Shown: positions 16,846-25,770 of the stretch, in pieces
Position numbering within the stretch: position 1 is the first letter of the stretch
How the letters are laid out: each line of letters opens with the position of its first letter
NCBI GenBank assembly: GCA_944350345.1
Contig: CALVOP010000003.1
Location: 24,638-88,637 of the forward strand
DNA from: an uncultured Bacilli bacterium
GTDB taxonomy: Bacteria > Bacillota_I > Bacilli_A > RF39 > UBA660
DNA length: 64,000 bases
Reading direction: 5' to 3'
Made by a program: the position numbers and the translations under genes
Notes under the pieces: model-generated
What the model was told of the DNA's origin: nothing
What the model saw: the letters and a program-made list of their open reading frames with translations, nothing else
The model's database searches: none

Positions 16846-17925
16846 ATGAAAGAAAAATATTTTAATATATTAAAAGTTCTTAATAATAATGGATATGAGG
16901 CCTATATAGTAGGCGGTTTTGTTCGTGACAAACTTTTAGGCATAAATACAAGTGATATAGATATATGTACATCAGCAACACCAAAAGAAGTATTGGATAT
17001 TTTTAAAAACAATGTAAAAGTAATAGAAGAATATGGAACAGTAAAACTAACATTAGAGGACAACACAATAGACATTACAACGTTTAGGACGGAAGAAAAT
17101 TACAAAAATAATAAACCTACAAAAATAAATTATACAAAAAGTCTAAAAGTAGATCTGTTAAGAAGAGATTTTACAATAAATACAATATGCTTAGATAAAG
17201 AATCAAATATAATTGATTTACTAAACGCCAAAAAAGATTTAGAGAATAGGATATTAAAAGTAGTAGGTAATACTGAGCAAAAACTTAAGGATGACGCCAC
17301 AAGAATGCTTAGAAGTTTAAGATTTATGACAGTTTATAATTTTACACTAGATAAACCATTATATGATTATATTTTAAATAATAAAGAAAAATTAAAAACA
17401 ATAAGCTATTCGAAAAGAAAAGAAGAACTAGAAAAACTATTCAAGCACGAACAAATAAAACCATTTTTTGACTTTATAAAAGAACATAACATTGAGAAAT
17501 ACTTGGGCATAAAGTCAAATAATTTTGTAGAAACAGGAACAATAGTAGGCGTTTGGGCTCAACTAGAAGTTGATGAAGAATACCAATTTACAAAAAACGA
17601 ACGTGAAGAAATAGAAAAAGTAAAAGAAATAATACATAACAAAAACATTTCCAAAGAAACAATATATCATTATGGCTTATACCTATCAATAATTGCTGGA
17701 GACATATTAGGAATAGACAAAGCAATAATTAATGAGATTTATAACAATTTACCAATAAAAAGTACAAAAGATATAAATATATCTTATTTAGACATACAAG
17801 AAATAACAAATGCAACTCCCAAAACAATAAATAATATACTTAAAAATCTTGAAACTGAAATTTTAAATGGTAAAATAGAAAATAACCATGAAAAATTAAT
17901 AGAAAAAGTCAAGGAGTATTTATGA
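16846..17925 (+). CDS. cca: CCA tRNA nucleotidyltransferase (poly(A) polymerase family)
   Basis: Adds or repairs the 3' CCA of tRNA. The nucleotidyltransferase head has YIVGGFVRDKLLG (the GG(F)VRD motif) and DIDICTSATP with the two metal-binding aspartates near residue 42, followed by LRRDFTINT and the DDATRMLRSLRF template segment that selects C and A. 359 residues. A TATAAT lies about 15-20 bases upstream of the ATG and there is no clear binding site, so the message may be nearly leaderless. It overlaps dnaD by 4 bases (ATGA). Confidence 0.92.
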   Translation: MKEKYFNILKVLNNNGYEAYIVGGFVRDKLLGINTSDIDICTSATPKEVLDIFKNNVKVIEEYGTVKLTLEDNTIDITTFRTEENYKNNKPTKINYTKSLKVDLLRRDFTINTICLDKESNIIDLLNAKKDLENRILKVVGNTEQKLKDDATRMLRSLRFMTVYNFTLDKPLYDYILNNKEKLKTISYSKRKEELEKLFKHEQIKPFFDFIKEHNIEKYLGIKSNNFVETGTIVGVWAQLEVDEEYQFTKNEREEIEKVKEIIHNKNISKETIYHYGLYLSIIAGDILGIDKAIINEIYNNLPIKSTKDINISYLDIQEITNATPKTINNILKNLETEILNGKIENNHEKLIEKVKEYL

Positions 17926-18518
17926 AAGAATTAAAAGAATTTTTAAAAACTAAAAGCTTTGTAATTAATTCTAGTGTATTAAAAAACATATGTAATTTAG
18001 ATATAAGTTTAAAAGAATTCATTTTAATTTTATATTTTATAAATATAGACAACCATTTGGATTTAGAAAACATAAAAAAATACATAGATTTAGGTGATGA
18101 AGAGGTATTAAATATATATACATCGCTAATTAACAAAGGCTTAATTGAGACAAAACTTAACAAAAATGGGACTACAATAGAAGAAGAAGTAAGTTTAGAT
18201 TTATTCTATGATAAATTAATATTAAATAAAAAAGAAGAAAAAAAAGAAACTGATATATTTGAAGTATTTGAAAGCGAATTTGGACGCACATTAAGCCCAA
18301 TAGAATACGAAACAATAAATACATGGTTAGATAGCAATATTGACGAAGAAACCATCAAAAGTGCATTAAAAGAAGCTGTGTTAAACGGAGTAACCAATTT
18401 AAAATACATAAACAGTATTTTATATGAATGGACAAAGAAAGGCATTAAAAATAAGTCATTAGAAGAAACAAAAGATTTTAAAGATTTATTTGATTATGAT
18501 TGGCTAAAAGATGAATAG
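17922..18518 (+). CDS. dnaD: DnaD-type replication initiation protein
   Basis: 198 residues: an N-terminal winged-helix region (about 1-90) and a C-terminal DnaD domain (about 115-185) with FESEFGRTLSPIEYETINTWL and the closing YINSILYEW motif that contacts DNA. In Bacilli, DnaD works with DnaB and DnaI (both present at 29.9-32.1 kb) to load the replicative helicase. It overlaps cca by 4 and nth by 8 bases; dnaD-nth is the Bacillus order. Confidence 0.88.
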   Translation: MKELKEFLKTKSFVINSSVLKNICNLDISLKEFILILYFINIDNHLDLENIKKYIDLGDEEVLNIYTSLINKGLIETKLNKNGTTIEEEVSLDLFYDKLILNKKEEKKETDIFEVFESEFGRTLSPIEYETINTWLDSNIDEETIKSALKEAVLNGVTNLKYINSILYEWTKKGIKNKSLEETKDFKDLFDYDWLKDE

Positions 18519-19134
18519 TAAAGAAATATCAGAAATTTTAGATAATTACATTCCTAATCCAAAATGTGAACTAGAGTTTAACAAAGACTATGAATTAGTA
18601 CTAGCAGTGATGTTAAGTGCACAGACAACGGACAAAAGAGTAAACATGGTGACAAAAGAATTATTTAAAGAATATGATTCATTAGAAAAATTAAACGAGT
18701 TATCTATTAAAGAAATAGAAGACAAAATAAAAACCATTGGTATGTATAGACAAAAAGCAAAACATTTCAAAAACATAGTTAATGAATTATCAAAAATAGG
18801 ATACGTACCAAATGATAGAAAGTATTTAGAAAGTTTAAGTGGAGTAGGCAGAAAAAGCACTAACGTTGTGCTTGCAGTTTTATATAATGAGCCATGCATA
18901 GCAGTTGATACACATGTGACAAGAGTAAGCAAAAGACTTGGACTAGCGGATGAAAAAGATGATGTTTTAAAAATAGAACAAAAACTTATGAAATTTTTTC
19001 CAAAAGAATTATGGACGAAAATACATTACCAATTAGTTTTATTTGGCAGGTACCGTTGTTTAGCAAAGAAACCGCTATGTGATAACTGTAAATTCAAACA
19101 AATTTGTACATATAAAAAGAGTTCAAATAAATGA
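18511..19134 (+). CDS. nth: endonuclease III
   Basis: 207-residue bifunctional DNA glycosylase/AP lyase for oxidised pyrimidines. The helix-hairpin-helix LSGVGRKSTNVVLA is followed by the catalytic Asp in VDTHVTRVSKRLG, and the Lys in AQTTDKRVN is in place. The C-terminus carries the 4Fe-4S loop with cysteine spacing C-x6-C-x2-C-x5-C. It overlaps dnaD by 8 bases, and its stop lies within the terminator hairpin shared with the convergent ponA. Confidence 0.96.
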   Translation: MNSKEISEILDNYIPNPKCELEFNKDYELVLAVMLSAQTTDKRVNMVTKELFKEYDSLEKLNELSIKEIEDKIKTIGMYRQKAKHFKNIVNELSKIGYVPNDRKYLESLSGVGRKSTNVVLAVLYNEPCIAVDTHVTRVSKRLGLADEKDDVLKIEQKLMKFFPKELWTKIHYQLVLFGRYRCLAKKPLCDNCKFKQICTYKKSSNK

Positions 19135-19142
19135 ACTCTTTT
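19115..19142. terminator. bidirectional terminator between nth and ponA
   Basis: AAAAGAGTTCA (19115-19125) pairs with TGAACTCTTTT (19132-19142). The nth stop (19132-19134) is the start of the 3' arm and the ponA stop is at its end. Confidence 0.88.
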
Positions 19143-21990
19143 ATTCTATATAAATGCTTCTACCTTCACTACTATAAGTAACACCCAAGTATGTAACATG
19201 ATAAGTTATTTGATACCAACCTTTTTGAGAAGTATCTATATCAGATACACTATTCAACGTTTCGTTAGAAACTCTATCTTTAATAGTCATAGTAATGGTA
19301 CTTTTATCAATAGTTTCAGTAACATCTAACCCGTTTACAATTACTTTAATCGTATTTACACTGACGTCCGGAATAGTACCACCTATACTTATTGTCGGAT
19401 GAATTTTGCCAATACCCTCTAGAGCTAAAAGTTCAATATCAACTTCAGTAGCAGAACCGGTAATAGCTTTAGTCATACCATTACTAGCATTATCCTTAAA
19501 TTTACTATATGCACTTTTAACCATAACCTCATTATATCCTGAAGTATTACTAATAGTATAAGTTGTATCAGTTGTAAATCCGACATATTTCAAAGTATCG
19601 CCATTTTTTAAATAAATATCAAATCCAAAAGTACCCATATATGTATTGTTGTATTGTAATCTCAAATTGTAATATTTATCTGCATATTTTCCATAATTAG
19701 TATTAAAGTAATCTCTCAAATATTCTTCAGTAGAAACTTCTGGAACACCAGGAGAAGTCCAGCTCAAAGTAGCACCACTACTAGTTTCAATAACATTTAA
19801 ATCAGTAGGATCAGAAAGTTTAGCAAATCTAGGAGAAACTTCAGATGGTTCAGTACCCTTAATAAACAAGTGTGTTTCTACTAAATCATCAGGTGTATAC
19901 TCACTAGCCAACTGAGCAGGTATAGTTTCAAGTTCAACTTTTACAGAACTTATACCTCCTGGATTAGTAAACTTAGAATTTTTTTCAAATAAATTGTTTA
20001 AAAGTACACCTTGAATTTTATTTCTATTGCTTGACGATGAACCCATTGTATTATAGTATTCGCTATATAATTCATCATAACCATACCAGAATGATAAAGT
20101 ATAATCAGGACTATAAGTTGCTACCCATGAGTCACGTATTGTGCTAGATGGAACACCATATTCTTTAAGAGCCTCATCATCATAACTACTTGTGCCAGTT
20201 TTAGTTGCAACCTGTGTACCACTTACTCTTACACTTGAAGGTGTTACATTAAATAGTATGTTAGTTATCATATATGCCGTTTGAGGTGACATTACTTTTT
20301 CACGCTTGTGTTTAGGTTCTACAACTTCACCAGTATCTCTATAAACAATTTTAGTTACAGTATATGGTTCAGTGAAATATCCACCATTAGCAAACGCAGA
20401 ATAAGCACCGGCAAGTTCGGAAGGAGTAACACCATTAAATGCTCCAACTGCATGGGCTTCGTGTAGATATCCATCAGTTGTTTCTGGAGTAATACCTAGA
20501 GAAGTAGCAAAATCATATTTTAAATTATTATCTATTGCTTGGAAAGCTTGAAGTGCAATAGTATTTTTACTCTTATATAAAGCATATTTTAAAGTGACTA
20601 GTCCTTCGTACTGACTATTCCAGTTCGAAATAACTTGACCACTTGAATAAGCTACATCATTTTCATCAAAGAATGGAGTATAAGTAGACCATTTTAAATA
20701 TTCAATACCTGGTCCATATTCAAATATTGGTTTAGCAGTAGATCCAGGATGACTATCTATTTCAGTTGCATAGTTAAATCCTAATGCACGATCTTTATTT
20801 CTACCAGCACCGACAGCTATCATCGCACCAGTATCATTATCTAGCATACTTATACCAACTTGTATTTTTTCATCTTTAAATTCATAACCTAATTCTTCAT
20901 TGTAGAATTTATTAATAATATCTTGTTTACCTTTATCAATAGTACTATAAATTTCCATTGAAACATCATAAGGACTAACATCATATTTATTTATTATTTC
21001 TTTAACAACAGTATCAACAGCTCCTTGATATTCACTCACAGAAGAAGCACTAGAATTAACTAACAAATCTTTAATATGAGTACTTTTAGCTGTTTCGCAT
21101 TCTTCTTTAGTTATATAACCATGTCTTAACATCAAATTTAAAACAACATTTTTTCTAGCATCAGCATTATCAGGATAAACATAAGGGTCATATGCAGTAG
21201 GAGCCTGGAACAATCCAGCAATCATTGCAGCTTCAGGAAGAGATAAATCACTAACACTTTTGCCAAAATAAACTTGAGAAGCTTGCTCAACACCAAAAGC
21301 ACCGCTACCTAAAAAAGGTCCGTTTACGTAAAACTCAATAATTTCATTTTTAGTATAATTCTTTTCAACTTTAAATACTGCCATATAAATATCAGTAAAT
21401 TTTCTTATTATACCTTCAATACCAGTAGAGACATTATCAGTCCATGTATTTTTAACAACTTGCATTGTCAAAGTAGAAGCCCCACCTGCATCAGAATTAC
21501 CCATAAGTTGACCAACAGATGCTTTCAAAAATCTAAACAAGTCAAAACCATTATGCTGAAAAAATCTAGCGTCTTCAGTTGCAATTAAAGCATCAATGAA
21601 CACTTGACTTAACTCATCATATGTAACCTTTTCACGTTTTTCAACTGTATCATCACCAACACTAGTACCTAATGTTGCCATTATTTCACCATTAGAGAAA
21701 TATATAATTGACGCTTCTTTTTCATATAACTTATCTGGATCAAAAGCAGGAGCCTTAAAAATAATATAAGCACCAAATGCAATCACAGCTAGCAAGAAAA
21801 GAATAGCCAAACCAGTTATTGCTATTAAAATATAATAACCAACTCTAGAATTTTTCTTTTTCTTTTCTTTTTTAGTTTTCTTAACTTTCTTGCTTTCTCT
21901 TTCTTCCTTATCAGCCTTAAGTTTGGCTTTTATTTTACTTCCTTTATTTCTAATCTTATTAAAATTAATTTTATTCTTTAAACTTGTCAT
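19141..21990 (-). CDS. ponA: bifunctional class A penicillin-binding protein 1A
   Basis: 949-residue glycosyltransferase/transpeptidase of peptidoglycan. A long Lys-rich cytoplasmic tail (1-48) and one helix (about 50-75) precede the GT51 domain with EDARFFQHNGFD (catalytic Glu) and GGASTLTMQVVKN. The transpeptidase has STAK (after HPG, near residue 417), SKN and KTGTSS (near 597), all intact. The last 220 residues hold a fibronectin-III-like domain (PTDLNVIETSSGATLSWTSP) and another beta domain. recU overlaps its start by 4 bases: the recU-ponA pair of Bacillus. Its coding strand is G/T-rich, unlike the plus-strand genes around it. Confidence 0.95.
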   Translation of the reverse strand: MTSLKNKINFNKIRNKGSKIKAKLKADKEERESKKVKKTKKEKKKKNSRVGYYILIAITGLAILFLLAVIAFGAYIIFKAPAFDPDKLYEKEASIIYFSNGEIMATLGTSVGDDTVEKREKVTYDELSQVFIDALIATEDARFFQHNGFDLFRFLKASVGQLMGNSDAGGASTLTMQVVKNTWTDNVSTGIEGIIRKFTDIYMAVFKVEKNYTKNEIIEFYVNGPFLGSGAFGVEQASQVYFGKSVSDLSLPEAAMIAGLFQAPTAYDPYVYPDNADARKNVVLNLMLRHGYITKEECETAKSTHIKDLLVNSSASSVSEYQGAVDTVVKEIINKYDVSPYDVSMEIYSTIDKGKQDIINKFYNEELGYEFKDEKIQVGISMLDNDTGAMIAVGAGRNKDRALGFNYATEIDSHPGSTAKPIFEYGPGIEYLKWSTYTPFFDENDVAYSSGQVISNWNSQYEGLVTLKYALYKSKNTIALQAFQAIDNNLKYDFATSLGITPETTDGYLHEAHAVGAFNGVTPSELAGAYSAFANGGYFTEPYTVTKIVYRDTGEVVEPKHKREKVMSPQTAYMITNILFNVTPSSVRVSGTQVATKTGTSSYDDEALKEYGVPSSTIRDSWVATYSPDYTLSFWYGYDELYSEYYNTMGSSSSNRNKIQGVLLNNLFEKNSKFTNPGGISSVKVELETIPAQLASEYTPDDLVETHLFIKGTEPSEVSPRFAKLSDPTDLNVIETSSGATLSWTSPGVPEVSTEEYLRDYFNTNYGKYADKYYNLRLQYNNTYMGTFGFDIYLKNGDTLKYVGFTTDTTYTISNTSGYNEVMVKSAYSKFKDNASNGMTKAITGSATEVDIELLALEGIGKIHPTISIGGTIPDVSVNTIKVIVNGLDVTETIDKSTITMTIKDRVSNETLNSVSDIDTSQKGWYQITYHVTYLGVTYSSEGRSIYIE

Positions 21991-22526
21991 AATTCACTCC
22001 TTATTAATTCATCAACAATTTTTAGATAATCAATTCTTGGAAAATACTTTTCAGGAATTTTATGTCCGTTACTTTGTATAAACTCAAATGGAATACTTTT
22101 TCTATCATTATTATATATATATTCTAGAAGAACTTTACCTTCCAACAAATAAAACGCATTATTCATAAAGATTATTAAAAAAGTAATTCCACCATGCCTA
22201 ATTATATTATCGATATGATTTAACTGATGCTTTTTAATATTTGAAAGAGGAAAACTAGTTGTACTTTTACACTCCTTTGCATCAAATTCAATATATTTTC
22301 CTTTATAAATACCATTATAATCTAGAGTAGACGTATGAGCATAAACAGCCTTATCGATTATAGTAGTCTTCTTACTCCTATAACACACATTAAGCACTTT
22401 AATAGGTGTAGGCTTCTTATAAATAACAGCAATATCCTTAGATAAATAATAAGTATTAACGTCATTTATAATATTCTCAAGCCACATTCCGCGGTTACTA
22501 TAAATTGATTTAGTCTTAATTGCCAT
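21987..22526 (-). CDS. recU: Holliday junction resolvase RecU
   Basis: 179 residues; cleaves four-way junctions during recombination and segregation. The start NRGMWLENIINDVN, the catalytic core DYNGIYKGKYIEFDAKECKS (Asp, Glu, x-Lys of the nuclease fold) and FPLSNIKKHQLNHI match RecU. AGGTGG precedes the ATG on the minus strand and a TATAAT lies further upstream. It is the first gene of the recU-ponA operon and divergent from rpsB. Confidence 0.93.
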   Translation of the reverse strand: MAIKTKSIYSNRGMWLENIINDVNTYYLSKDIAVIYKKPTPIKVLNVCYRSKKTTIIDKAVYAHTSTLDYNGIYKGKYIEFDAKECKSTTSFPLSNIKKHQLNHIDNIIRHGGITFLIIFMNNAFYLLEGKVLLEYIYNNDRKSIPFEFIQSNGHKIPEKYFPRIDYLKIVDELIRSEL

Positions 22527-22615
22527 TTAGTCCACCTAACTAATTATACTATATTTTTTAGGAAATATCTATTTTACAAACATTTGACAACGGAATAATG
22601 TCAAGCAAAAATAAT

Positions 22616-22758
22616 TTGTCTTTTCAAAAAAAGTATGTTAAAATACTAATTGGCTTTAAAAAATAAACACTTTTATGGATTTTATTTACCAGTGCTCATA
22701 GAATATGAGTGTAAATATTTAGAAATAAAAGGGTGTAATAACGAAGGGAGAGATTTAT
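22616..22758 (+). promoter_or_regulatory. rpsB promoter and 5' leader
   Basis: TTGTCT (22616-22621), 17 bases, TAAAAT (22639-22644) start a leader of about 110 bases. It contains a small hairpin (GCTCATA-gaa-TATGAGT, about 22695-22711). Such a leader before a ribosomal protein gene could be an autoregulatory target, but I recognise no known S2 leader motif. A TTGACA/TGTCAA inverted pair (about 22584-22604) lies between this promoter and recU. Confidence 0.55.
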
Positions 22759-23703
22759 ATGGCAGTAGTGTCAAAAAGTTATTTATTAGAAGCAGGTGTT
22801 CATTTCGGACATCAAACAAAAAGATGGAATCCAAAAATGAAGGAGTACATTTTTACATCAAGAGACGACATTTATATTATTGACTTACAAAAAACAGTTG
22901 AAAAACTTGAAGAAGCATACGCCGAATTATTTAAAGCCACACAAAACGGTGGAAAAGTGTTATTTGTAGGTACAAAAAAACAAGCTCAAGAAGCAAGTAT
23001 TGAAGAAGCAAAAAGATGCAAAGGATATTATGTAACTGAGCGTTGGTTAGGAGGAACACTTACTAACTTTAAAACAATTAAAGAAAGAATCAATAGACTT
23101 TCAGAAATTGAAGAACTTGAAAAGAAAGGAACATTAGAACTTTTACCAAAAAAAGAAGCAGCTAAGATTAAAAAAGAATACGACAAACTTAATAAAATAT
23201 TATGCGGTATAAGAGAAATGAATAGATTACCACAAGCAGTTGTAATCGTAGATCCAAGAGTTGAAATAAATGCAATTAGAGAAGCAAGAAAACTAGGAAT
23301 TCCAGTATTTGGAATAGTTGATACAAACTCAGACCCAGACGATGTAGACTTTGTAATACCAGGTAACGATGATGCAGTAAGAAGCGTTAAAGTAATACTT
23401 GGAGTTTTAGCAAATGCTGTTTGTGAAGCAAATGGTTTACCACTTGACGACTATATAACAGAAGATAGTGAAATTAAGCCAAAAAAGAATGAAAATAAAG
23501 TAGAAATAGAAGTTATAGAAAAAGAAGTTGAGTCAAAAGAAAATACTGAAGAAGAAATAGTTAATGAAGAAGTAAAAGCAGAAAAAGAAGAAGTTGACTT
23601 AGATAGTATGAAATTAGCTGAATTAAAAGCATTAGCTAAAGAAAAAGGAATAAAAGGCTATTCATCAATGAAAAAAGAAGAATTAATAAAAAAATTAAAG
23701 TAA
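22759..23703 (+). CDS. rpsB: 30S ribosomal protein S2 with C-terminal Rho-N/SAP-like extension
   Basis: 314 residues; the S2 core (about 1-235) is clear from [47 protein letters not shown] and [15 protein letters not shown]. It is followed by an acidic linker (about 236-277, Glu/Val-rich) and a compact end (278-314) with [20 protein letters not shown] and [11 protein letters not shown], the pattern of the Rho N-terminal/SAP helix-extended-helix nucleic-acid-binding motif. S2 usually ends near 240-260 residues. GAAGGGAG precedes the ATG. tsf follows after 12 bases, the usual rpsB-tsf operon. Confidence 0.95.
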   Translation: MAVVSKSYLLEAGVHFGHQTKRWNPKMKEYIFTSRDDIYIIDLQKTVEKLEEAYAELFKATQNGGKVLFVGTKKQAQEASIEEAKRCKGYYVTERWLGGTLTNFKTIKERINRLSEIEELEKKGTLELLPKKEAAKIKKEYDKLNKILCGIREMNRLPQAVVIVDPRVEINAIREARKLGIPVFGIVDTNSDPDDVDFVIPGNDDAVRSVKVILGVLANAVCEANGLPLDDYITEDSEIKPKKNENKVEIEVIEKEVESKENTEEEIVNEEVKAEKEEVDLDSMKLAELKALAKEKGIKGYSSMKKEELIKKLK

Positions 23704-23715
23704 AGAGGTGCTATT

Positions 23716-24591
23716 ATGGAGATAAACGCTAGTCTTGTAAAAGAATTAAGAGAAATAACAGGTGCTGGAATGATGGACTGCAAAAAAGCATTAGTAGAAT
23801 GCAACGGAGACATCGATAAAAGCATAGATTATTTAAGAGAAAAAGGTATCAGCAAAGCTGCAAAAAAAGCAGATAGAATTGCTGCAGAAGGATTATCAAA
23901 TATATATATAAATGGTAACAACGCTGTAGTAATAGAAGTTAATTCTGAAACAGATTTCGTAGCAAAAAATGATGAATTTAAAACAATGGTAGACAAAATT
24001 GGTAATGCAATTTTAAGTAGTGATGTTAAAACAGTTGAAGAAGCATTAGAATTAAACATTGATGGAACTACAATTAATGATTTAATAGTAAATGAAACAG
24101 CTACGATTGGCGAAAAATTAAGTTTAAGAAGATTTGAAAAAATAACAAAAAATGACGATGAAACTTTTGGAGCATACTTACATATGGGTGGAAAAATTTC
24201 ATCATTAGTTGTAATAAAAGGTGCGAGCGAAGAAGTAGCAAAAGATGTAGCAATGCAAGCAGCAGCAATGCGTCCTGAATATATTGACAAAGACTCAGTT
24301 CCTGCTGAAGTAGTAGAACATGAAAAAAACATACTAAAAGAACAAGCATTAAGCGAAGGAAAACCTCAAGAATTTGTTGAAAAAATAATAACAGGTAGAC
24401 TAGAAAAATTTTATGCTGAAGTATGTTTAGTATTACAAACTTTTGTCAAAGACAGCGATTTAACTATAAGACAATATTTAGATAAAAATAATTCAGATAT
24501 TGTAGCATTAGTTAGATATGAAGTTGGCGAAGGTATGGAAAAAAGAAATGACAACTTTGCTGAAGAAGTAAGGAGTCAACTAAATAATTAG
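23716..24591 (+). CDS. tsf: elongation factor Ts
   Basis: 291 residues; exchanges GDP for GTP on EF-Tu. The N-terminal UBA-like domain (VKELREITGAGMMDCKKAL) and the core motif EVNSETDFVAKNDEF are diagnostic, and the tail carries VARYEVGEG-like VRYEVGEGMEKR. AGAGGTG lies before the ATG. It is cotranscribed with rpsB and probably with the small membrane gene that follows 9 bases later. Confidence 0.96.
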   Translation: MEINASLVKELREITGAGMMDCKKALVECNGDIDKSIDYLREKGISKAAKKADRIAAEGLSNIYINGNNAVVIEVNSETDFVAKNDEFKTMVDKIGNAILSSDVKTVEEALELNIDGTTINDLIVNETATIGEKLSLRRFEKITKNDDETFGAYLHMGGKISSLVVIKGASEEVAKDVAMQAAAMRPEYIDKDSVPAEVVEHEKNILKEQALSEGKPQEFVEKIITGRLEKFYAEVCLVLQTFVKDSDLTIRQYLDKNNSDIVALVRYEVGEGMEKRNDNFAEEVRSQLNN

Positions 24592-24600
24592 TGATTAGTC

Positions 24601-25197
24601 ATGAAAAAAAATAGAAAAAAAGGAATGGCAATGCTAGTTGTTGCCATCTTTCTTTTGTTAATAATCATAAACTTTGAGAGTTTAAGAAATACAGATGAAA
24701 ACCTATTACTTAGTTTTAATAGTTCACACACATCATATAAAAAAGTAAAAGGCGAAGTATTTGACATATTAACTGAAGATGCAGTAATAATATTTACAAG
24801 TGATGATACAGAAGCAAAAGAAGCAAAACGAATTTTATATAATGCGGCGGTAATAAATGATTATAGACCAATTTACGAAGTGGATTTAACTGCAGAGGAA
24901 ATAGAAATAGAACTTGTAGATAATAAAAACATAAATATAACAAAAGAACCAACCGAATTTTACAAAAAACTTTTGAGTGAATTAGGATCATTTTCTGAAG
25001 TATATGCTATAAAAAATGATTTTGGAGAGTACATAAATACAGGTTACCAAAAAATATATACACCATTAGTTGTATTTGTAAAAGACGGCAACATTTTATA
25101 TTCTCTTTACTTAAGTCAAGACGAAGAGATAAGTGATGAAGAGTTAAAAGAAATATATTTATATGGATTTAAATTACTAAATGATGAGAATGCCTAA
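24601..25197 (+). CDS. signal-anchored protein, thioredoxin-fold-like without cysteines
   Basis: 198 residues, N-terminal helix (about 9-24) then an exported domain of about 170 residues. DAVIIFTSDDTEAKEAKRIL, a central helix, and PLVVFVKDGNILYSLYLS follow the strand-helix-strand order of thioredoxin-like proteins, the last segment resembling the usual P-x-x-x-F-x-x-G turn, but there is no CxxC and no cysteine at all. Similar in plan to 1816-2391. It lies 9 bases after tsf and ends at a terminator. Function unknown. Confidence 0.55.
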   Translation: MKKNRKKGMAMLVVAIFLLLIIINFESLRNTDENLLLSFNSSHTSYKKVKGEVFDILTEDAVIIFTSDDTEAKEAKRILYNAAVINDYRPIYEVDLTAEEIEIELVDNKNINITKEPTEFYKKLLSELGSFSEVYAIKNDFGEYINTGYQKIYTPLVVFVKDGNILYSLYLSQDEEISDEELKEIYLYGFKLLNDENA

Positions 25198-25211
25198 AAG
25201 GCATTTTTTTA
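25189..25211 (+). terminator. terminator ending the rpsB-tsf operon
   Basis: AATGCC-taaaa-GGCATT followed by TTTTT; begins just before the stop codon of the preceding gene. Confidence 0.85.
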
Positions 25212-25266
25212 TTTGTCATAAAAAATGTAAAGTTTAATAAAAAAAACAAAAAAAGCCAAAAAAATA

Positions 25267-25337
25267 TTTACAATAAAAACTAAAAATAGTAATATAGTGG
25301 TAGATAGTGGCAAGATGTGGAAGAAAGTGGGGAATGG
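25267..25337 (+). promoter_or_regulatory. mraZ promoter with MraZ operator (GTGG repeats at 10-base spacing)
   Basis: TTTACA (25267-25272), 17 bases, TAATAT (25290-25295). GTGG follows at 25297, 25307, 25317 and 25327, exactly 10 bases apart, with a weaker ATGG at 25334. MraZ is known to repress its own cluster by binding short G-rich direct repeats at such spacing, so these sites over the transcription start are a near-ideal operator. Confidence 0.88.
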
Positions 25338-25339
25338 TA

Positions 25340-25768
25340 ATGTTTATAGGCGAGTTTCATCATAACATAGATGATAAAGGCAGACTCATAATTCCATCAA
25401 AATTCAGGTGCGAATTAGGAGAAAAGTTTATAATTACTCGTGGATTAGATAAATGTTTGTTTATATATTCAATGAACGAATGGGAAAACATTACCAAAAA
25501 ACTTCAAACACTTCCATTCACTAAAAAGGATGCCAGAAATTTTTCAAGATTCTTTTTAAGTGGCGCTACTGAATGTGAATTCGATAAACAAGGTCGAATC
25601 CTAATTACCTCACCTTTAGTTCATTACGCCAATTTAGTACAAAAATGTGTAATAATTGGCGTAAATGAACGAATTGAAGTTTGGGATGAAGAAGAATTTA
25701 ACAAATTCCTAAACGACAACGAAGAGCAGTTTAGTGAAATTGCAGAAAATCTATTTACTCAGGAGTAA
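25340..25768 (+). CDS. mraZ: transcriptional regulator MraZ
   Basis: 142 residues with two AbrB-like SpoVT folds: [22 protein letters not shown], and in the second half [22 protein letters not shown]. It autorepresses the division cluster. ATG 25340 gives the family start MFIGEF; an in-frame GTG at 25307 would begin inside the operator repeats. rsmH starts two bases after its stop. Confidence 0.95.
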   Translation: MFIGEFHHNIDDKGRLIIPSKFRCELGEKFIITRGLDKCLFIYSMNEWENITKKLQTLPFTKKDARNFSRFFLSGATECEFDKQGRILITSPLVHYANLVQKCVIIGVNERIEVWDEEEFNKFLNDNEEQFSEIAENLFTQE

Positions 25769-25770
25769 AA

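Noticed and set aside
22584..22604. TTGACA/TGTCAA inverted pair as divergent recU/rpsB promoters
   Set aside because: No -10 element lies at the proper distance from either; the promoter at 22616-22644 is better. It may still be an operator.
22650..22883. 77-residue frame overlapping the start of rpsB
   Set aside because: Out of frame with the clearly real rpsB; its composition is a shadow of the leader and S2 start.
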